Shown here: piece by piece, positions 35,025 to 44,671 of the stretch
Layout: each line of letters opens with the position of its first letter
Position numbering within the stretch: the first letter of the stretch is position 1
Source of the DNA: GWE2-42-39 sp963662895
GTDB lineage: Bacteria; Bacteroidota; Bacteroidia; Bacteroidales; Prolixibacteraceae
DNA: 64,000 bases
Assembly (NCBI GenBank): GCA_963662895.1
Contig: OY759981.1
Span: forward strand, 2,232,001 to 2,296,000
Direction of reading: 5' to 3'
Notes under the pieces: model-generated
The model's database searches: none
What the model was told of the DNA's origin: nothing
Seen by the model: only the letters and a program-made list of their open reading frames with translations
Program-made: the position numbers and the translations under genes

Positions 35025-36581
35025 ATGAAGACTAAACTTGAAAAACTCGAAAAGCATCAGTACTTTTTTGATGCCCATATGCATGTGTTTAATTTGAGTC
35101 ATGCGGGTTTACTGGCCTTTATAAACAGGTTTCTTATAAGTAATAAATTAAGTTTTAAAATAATCTTAGATGGTAAAGCTTTGCGGAAGCATTTGTTTTC
35201 CGAACTATGGGAATTTATTACTTCAAAGAAATTTTATCGCTGGCTGTGGAAAGGAATTAAAAATTTATTCAGGGAGCAGAATAATAAGAAAAAAAGTATA
35301 ACTGCCCCGGTTGTAAATACTTTATCGGTCTTAGAAAATGATATTGCCAGGCAGTTTCGGTTTATTGAATTTGACTATTTAATGTTCAATCATGATAGCG
35401 ATTTTCAGGCAGTGGTCTCCCAAATAAGGGATACGAGGCACGACGAGAAATCGAACATCAGAAAAGAAATGACAGAACTGAAAGAAAGTTGGAACAAGGC
35501 CAAAGATAAGAATATCAGGATAAACGATACCGATTATAAACGCATTATAATAACCCCCTTAATGATGGACTTTGGAGTAAAAAGTTATCAGGGCTTACCT
35601 CCTGAAAAAATACATTACCATCTTCCTCCCAGAAAGCAAATAAAGGAACAGGCCATTGATTTGTTTAACGGAATTCACGAGTATTACCGGACTTCTTTTT
35701 TCCGTTTGTTCGAGATTTATCCGTTTCTGGCAATCAACACCGGCAATTTCGATCTGGATGAAACAAGTGCTGATCAAAAAAGGTACAACATGACCCTTGA
35801 CAAAATACTGGATAAATATTTCGTGGACTTCAGCAAAAATGATCTGCCGGAAGCCCGGCATGATTTATTACTGAAAAAGTTAAACCAATATACTGGTTCC
35901 AGATATTCGACAGAGCCGGTTTTTAAAGATCCTGAAAGTAAGTCGGATACCCGGTACTATTATGCAGGAATTAAAGTGTATCCGCCGTTGGGCTTTGATC
36001 CCTGGCCGGAAGATTCGACCGGGTTGAAAAAAGCAAAACGGCTTTACGATTACTGTGCAGATAAGAATATCCCCATAACTACACATTGCAGCGACGGCGG
36101 CTTTGTTGCCGTTGAAAACCACAAAGTATTTGTATCGCCCGGCAAATGGCAAAAGGTTTTGGAATACAGGAATGAATTAAAATTGAATTTTGCACACGAT
36201 GGCATTCACAATCCGAATATTGTTGATAATGAATGGACGTATTTAATCATTGATCTTATTATAAGATATCCAAATGTGTACTTCGATTTCTCTTACAATG
36301 GTTACGACGAAAAGTATTATCAGAATTTAAGCCGGTTTTTACTGAAACTCCAACAAAAACTGAGTAGCCCTGAACTGGAAAAAATATCAAACCGGATCAT
36401 GTTTGGAACCGATTTTATGGTTAATCTTTTTGATGTCGATTCGTATTACCAGTACATTAATCTTTTTTCTGAAACAAAAGTATTCGAAGGGACTCCTTTT
36501 AGTAAGGGTAAATTCTGTCAGGACAATCCGTACCTTTTTATTTTTGGAGAAGAAACAGTTGTAAAATCAGACAACGATTAA
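35025..36581 (+). CDS. Amidohydrolase-superfamily (TIM-barrel metal hydrolase) protein
   Basis: 518 residues, no signal peptide. The barrel metal ligands can be followed: FFDAHMH (His18, His20) at the first strand, NIPITTHCSDGG (His) in the middle, LNFAHDGIHNP (His) and RIMFGTDFMVN (Asp) near the end. This order matches the Amidohydro_2 group, which includes decarboxylases and lactonases. An unusual insertion of ~120 residues rich in Lys/Arg lies between the first strand and the rest. Substrate unknown. Convergent with rfbB, 11 bases apart. Confidence 0.75.
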   Translation: MKTKLEKLEKHQYFFDAHMHVFNLSHAGLLAFINRFLISNKLSFKIILDGKALRKHLFSELWEFITSKKFYRWLWKGIKNLFREQNNKKKSITAPVVNTLSVLENDIARQFRFIEFDYLMFNHDSDFQAVVSQIRDTRHDEKSNIRKEMTELKESWNKAKDKNIRINDTDYKRIIITPLMMDFGVKSYQGLPPEKIHYHLPPRKQIKEQAIDLFNGIHEYYRTSFFRLFEIYPFLAINTGNFDLDETSADQKRYNMTLDKILDKYFVDFSKNDLPEARHDLLLKKLNQYTGSRYSTEPVFKDPESKSDTRYYYAGIKVYPPLGFDPWPEDSTGLKKAKRLYDYCADKNIPITTHCSDGGFVAVENHKVFVSPGKWQKVLEYRNELKLNFAHDGIHNPNIVDNEWTYLIIDLIIRYPNVYFDFSYNGYDEKYYQNLSRFLLKLQQKLSSPELEKISNRIMFGTDFMVNLFDVDSYYQYINLFSETKVFEGTPFSKGKFCQDNPYLFIFGEETVVKSDND

Positions 36582-36592
36582 ACTGGCGGCTG

Positions 36593-37645
36593 TCATCTTT
36601 TCGCATACTGTTCTTCGTAATATTTCTGGTAATCGCCACTGGTTACATTTTGTAGCCATTCTTCGTTTTCCAGGTACCAGTCGATGGTTTTCTCCAGTCC
36701 TTCTTCAAACTGAAGGCTGGGTACCCACTTTAGTTCCTTTTGTAATTTATTCGAGTCTATTGCATAGCGTAAATCGTGCCCGGCACGGTCTTTCACATAT
36801 GTGATCAGCTTTTCCGATTCGCCTTCTGTGCGATCCAGTTTGCGGTCCATTATCCGGCACATTAAGCGGATCAGGTCAATGTTTTTCCATTCGTTATGCC
36901 CTCCAATATTGTAAGTCTCCCCGTTTTTCCCGTTATGGAAAATTACATCGATAGCACGGGCATGGTCTTCCACCCAAAGCCAGTCGCGAACATTTTTTCC
37001 TTTCCCGTAAACCGGTAGTGGTTTATTATTTCGGATGTTGTTAATAAACAACGGGATCAGTTTTTCGGGGAACTGAAATGAGCCGTAATTATTTGAGCAG
37101 TTGGAGACGACCACCGGCAAGCCGAACGTGTCGTGGTAGGCCCGTACAAAATGGTCGGAACTGGCTTTCGATGCCGAGTACGGGCTGTGAGGATCGTAGC
37201 CGGTTTTTTCGGTAAACATTCCTGTTTCACCCAATGTCCCGTAAACTTCATCGGTCGAAATATGATAGAAACGTTTTCCTTCATAATCATCTTTCCAGAT
37301 ATGTTTGGCTGCATTCAGCAGGTTTACCGAGCCAATCACATTAGTGAAAACAAATTCGGTCGGGTTCGAGATTGAACGGTCGACATGCGATTCGGCAGCC
37401 AGATGAATGACCCCGTCGAACTGCTTCTTTTCGAATAACTTCAGGATGAAATCACCATCCACGATATCTCCTTTTACAAACTCGTAATTCGGCAGGGTTT
37501 CAATGTCTTTCAGGTTAGCCAGATTGCCGGCATAAGTCAGTTTGTCGAGGTTAACAATTTTGTACCCGGGGTATTTATTTACAAACAGGCGTACAACATG
37601 TGAGCCAATAAAACCGGCGCCACCGGTAATTAGTATTGTTTTCAT
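36593..37645 (-). CDS. rfbB: dTDP-glucose 4,6-dehydratase
   Basis: 350 residues. NAD-binding start ILITGGAGFIGSHVVRLFVNKYP, HLAAESHVDRSI, FYHISTDEVYGTLG, HSPYSASKASSDHFVRAYHDTFGLPV (YxxxK), and SNCSNNYGSFQFPEKLIPL are all RmlB signatures. It converts dTDP-glucose to dTDP-4-keto-6-deoxyglucose for rhamnose and related surface sugars. The other rml genes are not adjacent. Stand-alone gene. Confidence 0.95.
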   Translation of the reverse strand: MKTILITGGAGFIGSHVVRLFVNKYPGYKIVNLDKLTYAGNLANLKDIETLPNYEFVKGDIVDGDFILKLFEKKQFDGVIHLAAESHVDRSISNPTEFVFTNVIGSVNLLNAAKHIWKDDYEGKRFYHISTDEVYGTLGETGMFTEKTGYDPHSPYSASKASSDHFVRAYHDTFGLPVVVSNCSNNYGSFQFPEKLIPLFINNIRNNKPLPVYGKGKNVRDWLWVEDHARAIDVIFHNGKNGETYNIGGHNEWKNIDLIRLMCRIMDRKLDRTEGESEKLITYVKDRAGHDLRYAIDSNKLQKELKWVPSLQFEEGLEKTIDWYLENEEWLQNVTSGDYQKYYEEQYAKR

Positions 37646-37740
37646 TTTGAAGCGGTATTTTTACTTTAATTCAAAAATAGACAATTAAAACTAAAAAAGG
37701 CTTTCCCGGGAACAGGAAAAACCTTTTTAAATGAAGGATT

Positions 37741-37770
37741 AAAAAAAATCCCGCCGAAGCGGGACTTTCA
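37741..37770 (-). terminator. Intrinsic terminator of ald
   Basis: On the - strand the stem TCCCGC-TTCG-GCGGGA (bases 37763 down to 37748) with a stable UUCG tetraloop is followed by seven T. It lies 25 bases after the ald stop. Confidence 0.9.
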
Positions 37771-37787
37771 TTTTTTTGTTTTCTTAT

Positions 37788-38900
37788 TTACAGTACATCT
37801 TCAACATTTACGAAGGGGAGGTTAAATGCTTCGGCAACTCCTTTGTAAACTATTTTGCCATCTACTATGTTTAACCCTTTGCGTAACGCCTCATCGTCTT
37901 TGCAGGCCTGTTTCCATCCTTTGTTTGCCAGTTGAATGGCATATTGAAGGGTTGCATTGGTCAATGCCAGGGTTGAGGTGCGGGGCACGGCGCCTGGCAT
38001 ATTGGCCACACAGTAATGAATAACATCATCGATTACAAAAGTCGGATTGTCGTGCGTCGTCGGAGCGGTCGTTTCGAAACATCCTCCCTGATCGACAGCT
38101 ACATCTACCATTACGGTACCCGGTTTCATGGTTGGCAACATATCGCGGGTAACCAGCTTGGGCGTTTTTGCCCCGGGGATGAGCACTGCCCCGATAATTA
38201 CATCGTGGGTCTGTACCATTTCCCGGATATTATACTCGTTACTCATCATGGTTTTTACATTGGCAGACATAATGTCGTCGAGATAACGAAGGCGCCTCAG
38301 GCTGACATCCATGATGGTTACATCGGCACCGAGGCCGGCAGCCATTTTCGCTGCTTCACTCCCGACAATGCCTCCGCCGATAATCAATACTTTTGCAGGA
38401 GGGACACCTGGGACACCGCCCAGCAGGACACCATATCCTCCAAATGTTTTTTCCAGGTATTTGGCCCCTTCCTGTACCGACATACGGCCTGCCACTTCCG
38501 ACATCGGTATCAGCAAAGGCAGCGAGCGGTCGGGCAGCTCTACGGTTTCGTATGCCAGGCAAACCGATCCGCTTTTTATCATGGCGTTGGTCAGTCCTTC
38601 CGAAGAAGCAAAATGGAAATACGTGTATAAAATCTGGCCTTCTTTGATTAGTTTATATTCCTCTTCAACAGGCTCTTTTACTTTGATGATCATGTCAGCA
38701 ATGGCATAGACATCTTCGATGGATGGTAACATTTTTGCTCCCGCATGGGTATAGTCTTCATCTGAAAATCCGCTGCCCATTCCACCGGAAGCCTGTACAT
38801 AAACTTCGTGACCATGTTTGGTTAACTCTGCTGCCCCGGCAGGTGTCAAAGCAATTCTGTTTTCGTTGTTTTTAATTTCCTTTGGTACTCCGATAATCAT
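37788..38900 (-). CDS. ald: Alanine dehydrogenase
   Basis: 370 residues. MIIGVPKEIKNNENRIALTPAGAAELTKHGHEVYVQ at the start, MIIKVKEPVEEEYKLI, CLAYETVE, MSEVAGRMSVQEGAKYLEK, then the NAD-binding KVLIIGGGIVGSEAAKMAAGLGADVTIMD and VDVAVDQGGCFET are all family signatures. It catalyses reversible NAD-dependent deamination of L-alanine to pyruvate and ammonia. Monocistronic, with a strong terminator. The upstream AT-rich leader carries AATTAATTAATTAATT. Confidence 0.96.
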   Translation of the reverse strand: MIIGVPKEIKNNENRIALTPAGAAELTKHGHEVYVQASGGMGSGFSDEDYTHAGAKMLPSIEDVYAIADMIIKVKEPVEEEYKLIKEGQILYTYFHFASSEGLTNAMIKSGSVCLAYETVELPDRSLPLLIPMSEVAGRMSVQEGAKYLEKTFGGYGVLLGGVPGVPPAKVLIIGGGIVGSEAAKMAAGLGADVTIMDVSLRRLRYLDDIMSANVKTMMSNEYNIREMVQTHDVIIGAVLIPGAKTPKLVTRDMLPTMKPGTVMVDVAVDQGGCFETTAPTTHDNPTFVIDDVIHYCVANMPGAVPRTSTLALTNATLQYAIQLANKGWKQACKDDEALRKGLNIVDGKIVYKGVAEAFNLPFVNVEDVL

Positions 38901-39102
38901 CTCTCTGTTATGTTTTAATTAATTAATTAATTCTTATCTGTTTTATAGTTTCAAAATTAGGAGAACAAATACATCAAAAGTATGATAAAAGGCAAGTATT
39001 TTTCTACTATTTATTTCCTGTGGGTTTTACTTTACTTATAATTCCACATTAATAATTCAAATTAAACTAAAACAGGATGATCATATTTAAGATTGATAGT
39101 TG

Positions 39103-39110
39103 TATCTTTG
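39103..39110 (+). promoter_or_regulatory. Bacteroidota -7 box of the aminotransferase gene
   Basis: TATCTTTG fits the TAnnTTTG consensus and lies 28 bases before the ATG. The -33 element is not clear. Confidence 0.5.
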
Positions 39111-39137
39111 CCGACTTAGATTAAATTTTTATTAAGA

Positions 39138-40376
39138 ATGCCTTCAACATCGAAACGTGGTAATATAATGCCTGATTCACCGATCAGGAAGTTGGTGCCC
39201 CTGGCCAATGAAGCCAAGGCAAAGGGACGTAAGGTTTATCATCTGAACATCGGGCAACCCGATTTGCCTACTCCAGAGAAGGCGTTGGAAGCGGTACGCA
39301 ATATTCAGCGTACCATTTTGGAGTATTCCCCGAGTGAGGGAATTTTTTCGTTGCGCCGGAAGCTGGTGGAATATTACCATAAATTCAGGATTGATGTTGA
39401 TGTTGATGATATTATTATAACAACCGGCGGAAGCGAGGCAGTTACTTTTGCGTTTATGTCGTGCCTTGATCCGGGTGATGAAATTATTGTGCCTGAGCCT
39501 GCGTATGCCAACTACGAAGCATTTGCCATTGTGGCCGGGGCCGAGATCAAATCGATACCGGCAAAAATTGAGGAAGGTTTTGCCCTTCCACCGATCAAGG
39601 AATTCGAGAAGCTGATTACCCCGAAAACCAAAGGGATGATGATTTGTAACCCGAATAACCCGACTGGCTATTTGTATACCCGGGACGAGATGAATAAAAT
39701 CCGCGACCTGGTGAAAAAGTACGACCTGTTCCTGTTTTCCGACGAAGTGTACCGCGAATTTTGTTATACCGGTGCTCCCTATATTTCGGCTTTTCATCTC
39801 GAAGGTATCGAACAAAACGTGATTCTTGTCGATTCGGTTTCAAAACGGTACAGCGAATGCGGGTTGCGTATCGGCGCATTGCTGACCAAAAACAAAGAGG
39901 TTCGTAAAAATGTGATGAAGTTCTGCCAGGCCCGTTTGAGCCCGCCTCTGATCGGGCAGATTGCTGCCGAGGCCTCCCTCGAAGGGACGGAAGAATACCT
40001 GATGGATTCGTACAACGAATATGTCGAACGGCGAAAATTTTTGATCGATGGGCTGAACCGTATCGAAGGAGTTTATTCCCCTATCCCGATGGGCGCTTTT
40101 TACACGGTTGCCAAACTGCCGGTCGACGATGCTGACAAATTTTGCGCCTGGTTGCTGAGCGATTTTGAATACGAGAACCAGACCCTTTTCATGGCACCGG
40201 CCTCGGGGTTCTATACCACCCCGGGCTACGGCAAAAATGAAGTCAGGATTGCGTACGTACTGAAAAAAGCCGATCTGGCAATCTGCCTGAAAATTTTGGA
40301 AGAAGGACTGAAAGCATACCCGGGCAATACTTACCGGAAATACTTCGAGTATCAGGAAGTTATAACCAGAAAGTAA
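39138..40376 (+). CDS. Class I/II PLP-dependent aminotransferase (aspartate aminotransferase-like)
   Basis: 412 residues. LNIGQPDLPTPEKALEAV, EYSPSEGIFSLRRKLVEYY, TTGGSEAVTFAFMSCLDPGDEIIVPEPAYANYEAFA, NPNNPTGYLYTRDEM, LFLFSDEVYREFCY and VDSVSKRYSECGLRIGAL, the last with the PLP Lys in the SKR context, give a complete fold type I active site. It is probably an aspartate or related amino-acid transaminase. It makes a useful contrast to the lysine-less homologue at 28.5 kb. Confidence 0.92.
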   Translation: MPSTSKRGNIMPDSPIRKLVPLANEAKAKGRKVYHLNIGQPDLPTPEKALEAVRNIQRTILEYSPSEGIFSLRRKLVEYYHKFRIDVDVDDIIITTGGSEAVTFAFMSCLDPGDEIIVPEPAYANYEAFAIVAGAEIKSIPAKIEEGFALPPIKEFEKLITPKTKGMMICNPNNPTGYLYTRDEMNKIRDLVKKYDLFLFSDEVYREFCYTGAPYISAFHLEGIEQNVILVDSVSKRYSECGLRIGALLTKNKEVRKNVMKFCQARLSPPLIGQIAAEASLEGTEEYLMDSYNEYVERRKFLIDGLNRIEGVYSPIPMGAFYTVAKLPVDDADKFCAWLLSDFEYENQTLFMAPASGFYTTPGYGKNEVRIAYVLKKADLAICLKILEEGLKAYPGNTYRKYFEYQEVITRK

Positions 40377-40507
40377 ATACACCTGAAATACTGTTGGACT
40401 ATTCAGTGTTATATGCTTCCGATGATTATCCGGGAGTACACAAAAATATTTTTGAAGAATAACTCAATCTTGTATCTGGTATCGAAAGATCAGGTATCCG
40501 GCATCGT

Positions 40508-41812
40508 CTATTTTTTCCTGAGAAATATCCGGATTGGCACGCCTGAGAAATTAAAATTTTCTCTCAGTTTGTTTTCGAGGTATCTGCGGTACGGCTCTTT
40601 CACATACTGTGGCAGATTGGCAAAAAATGCGAACGAAGGGGTCGGGCTGGGCAACTGGGTGACGTATTTAATTTTTATGTACTTCCCTTTAGTCGCTGGT
40701 GGCGGGTAGTTTTCTATTGCTTCAAGCATCACCCCGTTTAAAGCTGAAGTTTTAATTTTTTGCTGCCGGTTTTGGAAAACCTGAACGGCTGTTTCCAGGG
40801 CTTTGAAGATGCGTTGTTTGGTGAGTGCCGACATAAAAATAACAGGGACATCAACAAAAGGGGCAATCCGCTCGTGAATGGTTGCGGTGAATTTTTTTAC
40901 CGAAGTATTGTCTTTTTCTACCAGGTCCCATTTGTTCACCAGTATCACCACGCCTTTATTATTGCGCAGAGCCAGGTTAAAGATGCTCAGGTCCTGGGCT
41001 TCAACTCCCCGGGTGGCATCGAGCAGCAACATGCAAACATCCGATTCCTCAATGGTCCGTACCGAACGCAGTACCGAGTAAAACTCAATGTCTTCCTTCA
41101 CTTTTGCCTTCTTGCGCAGTCCGGCTGTATCGACCAGGTAAAAGTCGTGCCCGAATTTGTTGTAACGGGTGAGTATCGAGTCGCGGGTAGTACCGGCCAC
41201 ATCCGTTACGATATTACGCTCAATCCCAATCAGTGCATTGATAAAGGACGATTTCCCGACATTGGGTCTGCCTACCACGGCAAAGCGGGGAATATTTTCT
41301 CCGGTTTCGTCTTTTGCCTTTTGGGGCAGGCTTGCAACCACGGCATCGAGCAGGTCACCGGTTCCGCTGCCGTTGATCGATGAGATGCAATACAGGTCGC
41401 CCAACCCCAGCGAGTAAAACTCGTGCGACTCCATTATCCGGGCAGAGTTGTCTACTTTATTCACGGTAACAAACACTGCCTTTTTCGACCGGCGAAGGAT
41501 TCCAGCAACGGCATCGTCCATATCGGTGATCCCGGTTTCCACATCTACCACAAAGAGGATGGCATCGGCTTCTTCAATAGCAATGGTAACTTGTTTACGG
41601 ATTTCTTCCTCGAATACATCATCCGAATTAAGCACATAACCGCCGGTATCTATTACCGAGAACTCCAAGCCGTTCCATACCGATTTGCCATACTGCCGGT
41701 CGCGTGTAACACCAGCCACTTCATCGACAATGGCTTTCCGGCTTTCCGTCAACCGGTTAAATAAGGTCGATTTTCCTACATTAGGTCTTCCTACTATTGC
41801 AACGATACTCAT
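40508..41812 (-). CDS. der: Ribosome-assembly GTPase Der (EngA)
   Basis: 434 residues with two tandem GTPase domains (GRPNVGKSTLF near residue 7 and GRPNVGKSSFI near 182; DTGG/DTAG switch II; NKVD and NKWD G4 motifs) and a C-terminal KH-like domain. It is essential for 50S maturation. It starts ~210 bases after era ends and is transcribed in the same direction; the gap carries an ~88-base repeat. Confidence 0.97.
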   Translation of the reverse strand: MSIVAIVGRPNVGKSTLFNRLTESRKAIVDEVAGVTRDRQYGKSVWNGLEFSVIDTGGYVLNSDDVFEEEIRKQVTIAIEEADAILFVVDVETGITDMDDAVAGILRRSKKAVFVTVNKVDNSARIMESHEFYSLGLGDLYCISSINGSGTGDLLDAVVASLPQKAKDETGENIPRFAVVGRPNVGKSSFINALIGIERNIVTDVAGTTRDSILTRYNKFGHDFYLVDTAGLRKKAKVKEDIEFYSVLRSVRTIEESDVCMLLLDATRGVEAQDLSIFNLALRNNKGVVILVNKWDLVEKDNTSVKKFTATIHERIAPFVDVPVIFMSALTKQRIFKALETAVQVFQNRQQKIKTSALNGVMLEAIENYPPPATKGKYIKIKYVTQLPSPTPSFAFFANLPQYVKEPYRRYLENKLRENFNFSGVPIRIFLRKK

Positions 41813-41885
41813 TTCCTAAAGTTTTAAAAAACAAATTCCAAATTCCAAAAAACATCCCGAAACAGGGGCCGGAATGTCTTTTTTG

Positions 41886-41973
41886 TTTGTCATTCCGGCG
41901 TAAGGAGGAATCTTATGATCAAAGCTACTTTTAACAGATACTTCTTCCGAGTGTTCGGGATCAGTATGACAAA
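41886..41973. repeat. REP-like paired element between era and der
   Basis: Starts TTTGTCATTCCGGCGTAAGG and ends with AGTATGACAAA; the outer eight bases TTTGTCAT/ATGACAAA are inverted. Such 'GTCATTCC..GGAATC' blocks are widespread intergenic repeats of Bacteroidota. A related motif (GCGTAGCGAGGAATCTC or its complement) recurs at 55610, 56485 and 56600. Confidence 0.65.
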
Positions 41974-42024
41974 GAAGGTTTGACATGACACTACTCATCC
42001 CTCACGACTTTCTCGTTTACTCAT

Positions 42025-42909
42025 TTATTGCATGTCGTACCCGAAGTTACCCAGCATACGGTCTTTGTCGCGCCAGTCTTTACTCACTTTTACATACAAA
42101 TTCAGAAATATTTTTTTCTGAAAGAATTCTTCCATATCGAGGCGGGCTTCGGTGCCGATTCTTTTTAATGCCTTGCCCTGGTGACCAATAATGATCCCTT
42201 TTTGACTATCGCGTGCCACATGAATTACACAGCGCAGGCTGAGCATTTTTTCATTTTCATTGAATTCTTCCACTTCCACCTCCACCGAATATGGCACTTC
42301 CTTCTGGTAATGTAAAAGTATTTTCTCGCGGATAATTTCCGACACGAAAAAACGTTCGTTCCGGTCAGTCAGCTCACCTTTCGGGAAGTAGGGCGGACCT
42401 TCGGGAAGTAATTCCAGAATACGATCGAAGACAGGTGCCACGTTGAAATTCTCGGTAGCCGAACCCACGTAAACATCGGCTTTGGGCACACGCTCTTTCC
42501 AGGTATTGTAAAGTTTCATCACATTCTCCTGATCCGACAGGTCAATTTTGTTGATCAGTATAATAACCGGTACTCCTGAGTTCCTGAGTTTGTCGATGTA
42601 CTCTTCGTTTTTATCAGGTTGCTCAACCACGTCAGTTACATACAAAATTACATCCGCATCAATCAACGCGGTATTTACAAACCGCATCATCGATTCCTGT
42701 AACTTGTAATGCGGTTTCAGGATACCCGGCGTGTCAGAATAAACGATCTGGAAGTCGTCGCCACTTACAATCCCTTTAATACGGTGACGGGTGGTCTGCA
42801 TTTTCGAAGTGATAATCGATAAACGCTCGCCAACCAGCACATTCATAATGGTTGATTTCCCTACATTCGGGTTGCCGATAATATTTACAAAACCTGATTT
42901 ATGTGCCAT
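42025..42909 (-). CDS. era: Ribosome-assembly GTPase Era
   Basis: 294 residues. GNPNVGKSTIMN (residues 12-23), QTTRHRIKGI, SDTPG, NKID, and a C-terminal KH domain (VEVEEFNENEKMLSLRCVIHVARDSQKGIIIGHQGKALKRIGTEARLDMEEFF) identify Era, which binds the 3' end of 16S rRNA during 30S assembly. A TATCTTTG -7 box lies upstream at 42942-42949. Confidence 0.97.
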   Translation of the reverse strand: MAHKSGFVNIIGNPNVGKSTIMNVLVGERLSIITSKMQTTRHRIKGIVSGDDFQIVYSDTPGILKPHYKLQESMMRFVNTALIDADVILYVTDVVEQPDKNEEYIDKLRNSGVPVIILINKIDLSDQENVMKLYNTWKERVPKADVYVGSATENFNVAPVFDRILELLPEGPPYFPKGELTDRNERFFVSEIIREKILLHYQKEVPYSVEVEVEEFNENEKMLSLRCVIHVARDSQKGIIIGHQGKALKRIGTEARLDMEEFFQKKIFLNLYVKVSKDWRDKDRMLGNFGYDMQ

Positions 42910-42941
42910 TCAATTAAAAATGAAGCATTTAAAAACGGGGG

Positions 42942-42949
42942 CAAAGATA
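42942..42949 (-). promoter_or_regulatory. Bacteroidota -7 box of era
   Basis: CAAAGATA on the + strand is TATCTTTG on the coding strand, 33 bases before the era start. Confidence 0.5.
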
Positions 42950-42996
42950 ATCAATAATTTTACTCTTGATTCGTAATTACTTATTCATTTCGAGAC

Positions 42997-43041
42997 AAAA
43001 CAAAAAGGAGTTGCCCGATACTTTTCGGACAGCTCCTTTTC
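42997..43041 (-). terminator. Intrinsic terminator of the susD-ended operon
   Basis: On the - strand AAAAGGAGCTGTCCGA pairs with TCGGGCAACTCCTTTT (one mismatch) and runs into TTTTTGTTTTG. It closes the XRE-sigma-FecR-susC-susD set 75 bases after susD. Confidence 0.8.
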
Positions 43042-43114
43042 AATATTCACCTTTTAACAATTAAAACATAAAATGCCTGGTCCTGTTAATTTTGATATAT
43101 CCTTCTGTAAGAAA

Positions 43115-44650
43115 TTAGTAAGCTTGATTTTGCTGCTGTTCTGTTTCCGGAACCTGCCAGTAATAATCTGTATAAGGAGGTTGTACAGGCGAAAAGTTGG
43201 AGGCATTACGATCTCCTATCCCCAAAGGTAATTGCAGCCCGATAAGGTAATAGGTTCTGTCGCCATTTTCAGTTGCCATCTCTTTTATACGTTCGTTATG
43301 AATATCTTCAGCAGTAATATCTTCAGCAGTAATATCCGTAAGACCAGCCCTTTCCCGAACCACATTTAAATCGCTTGCTGCACCTTCCGGATCATTATTG
43401 TTGAAACGGATAATAGAACGGGTAAGATAAATTTCAGCCAAACGGATAAGTGGCCGGTTAGACCGTCTTGCATCAGAAGCCCGGAAATATTTATAACTCC
43501 ACACCATCGGTTCCACAGAAGCATCGCGGGGATCTACGTCGTATCTGTAATAAATTTGTTGATACCTTTTATCGTTCTGCGCTTCTTCTGTCTCTGCAAG
43601 ATTTTCATCCATCCATCCCACCTGTATCATTGCACTGTGAGACATTGCCTGGCTTGACCATGAACATTGGGCATCTCTGGCATAATGATTCCGTGAGAAA
43701 ACAGATTCCATCCGTCCGTACGCACCCGAGGTTGACTCACAAGCTGTTTGCCAGATTACCTCGCTGCCCCAGCCATCGGCACCATTCTTATTAAATGCTT
43801 CAATCGGATCTTCGGTAAGGTCGTAAACGTCGCTGTTTATTATATAGTCACATTCACTTTCTGCTTTATCGTATTCGCCCATAATAAAATAAAGGCGCAT
43901 TAACATGGCAGATGCCGCGTATTTACATACCCTTGCCCTTACATTTGATTCGGTCACCACCGAAGAGTTATCTTCAAATAATAATTCCTTTGCTTCTGTC
44001 CAGTCTTCTTCAATTGCAGCATACACTTCAGCCACGCTTCCCAGTGTCGAATTTTTCAACTCTTCTGAAGAAGTAATAAATTCGCGTCTTAATGTAAAAT
44101 ACCGGCCGTCATTACTCCCGTTTGGGTCATATGGAGGAGCATACATTCTTACTAAATACCAGTAAGACAGCCCACGCATAAAAAGGAGTTCTCCTTTAAA
44201 TTGATTCACCTTGTCTTTATCCGTCGAAGTCATACTCTGGAAAGGATCTTCCCCTTCTTCTTCTGCATCGGCTAACAACTGCAAGGGGCCGTTACAGGCG
44301 GTTATCATCAGATAAAGCTGAGAAAAAGCTCCTTCCATTTCGTTAACACAGGAAGCTTCGCTAAATTTTCTGTTGTAATAATCTGCCGAATTACTGGCTC
44401 CCACAAACTGTGGTAAAAAAACGGCAATATCAGATTCAGTGAAGTTTTTTAAGGCAATAGTTCCAAACGGATGATACCAGGGATCTTTATTCAAAAGATA
44501 ATATGGTTCCCTTACTCCAAGTTCAAGTTCGCTTACATTTGTCCATGGAAACTGATTGGGCCTTTCCAGTTCGAAAAAAGAGTCCTGATCACAGGATATT
44601 CCCAGCAGGGTAATAAATGCCAGTATTAAATATTTCTGTATATTTTTCAT
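43115..44650 (-). CDS. SusD/RagB-family outer-membrane lipoprotein
   Basis: 511 residues, lipobox LLGISC (Cys20), then DQDSFFELERPNQFPWTNVSELELGVREPYYLLNKD. The helices with KGELLFMRGLSYWYLVRMYAPPYD and RPLIRLAEIYLTRSIIRFNNND fit the family, as does the C-terminal MATENGDRTYYLIGLQLPLG. Last gene of the sigma-controlled operon, 21 bases after susC. The ITAEDITAEDI repeat near residue 450 is a small in-frame duplication (15 bases). Confidence 0.92.
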   Translation of the reverse strand: MKNIQKYLILAFITLLGISCDQDSFFELERPNQFPWTNVSELELGVREPYYLLNKDPWYHPFGTIALKNFTESDIAVFLPQFVGASNSADYYNRKFSEASCVNEMEGAFSQLYLMITACNGPLQLLADAEEEGEDPFQSMTSTDKDKVNQFKGELLFMRGLSYWYLVRMYAPPYDPNGSNDGRYFTLRREFITSSEELKNSTLGSVAEVYAAIEEDWTEAKELLFEDNSSVVTESNVRARVCKYAASAMLMRLYFIMGEYDKAESECDYIINSDVYDLTEDPIEAFNKNGADGWGSEVIWQTACESTSGAYGRMESVFSRNHYARDAQCSWSSQAMSHSAMIQVGWMDENLAETEEAQNDKRYQQIYYRYDVDPRDASVEPMVWSYKYFRASDARRSNRPLIRLAEIYLTRSIIRFNNNDPEGAASDLNVVRERAGLTDITAEDITAEDIHNERIKEMATENGDRTYYLIGLQLPLGIGDRNASNFSPVQPPYTDYYWQVPETEQQQNQAY

Positions 44651-44671
44651 TTTACTCTATTCTTAATGTGA

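Noticed and set aside
38016..38630. 204-codon open frame on the + strand
   Set aside because: It lies entirely antisense to the well-supported alanine dehydrogenase gene and its translation has no domain character; a shadow frame.
39177..39815. 212-codon open frame on the - strand
   Set aside because: Antisense to the aminotransferase at 39138-40376, with no recognisable protein features.
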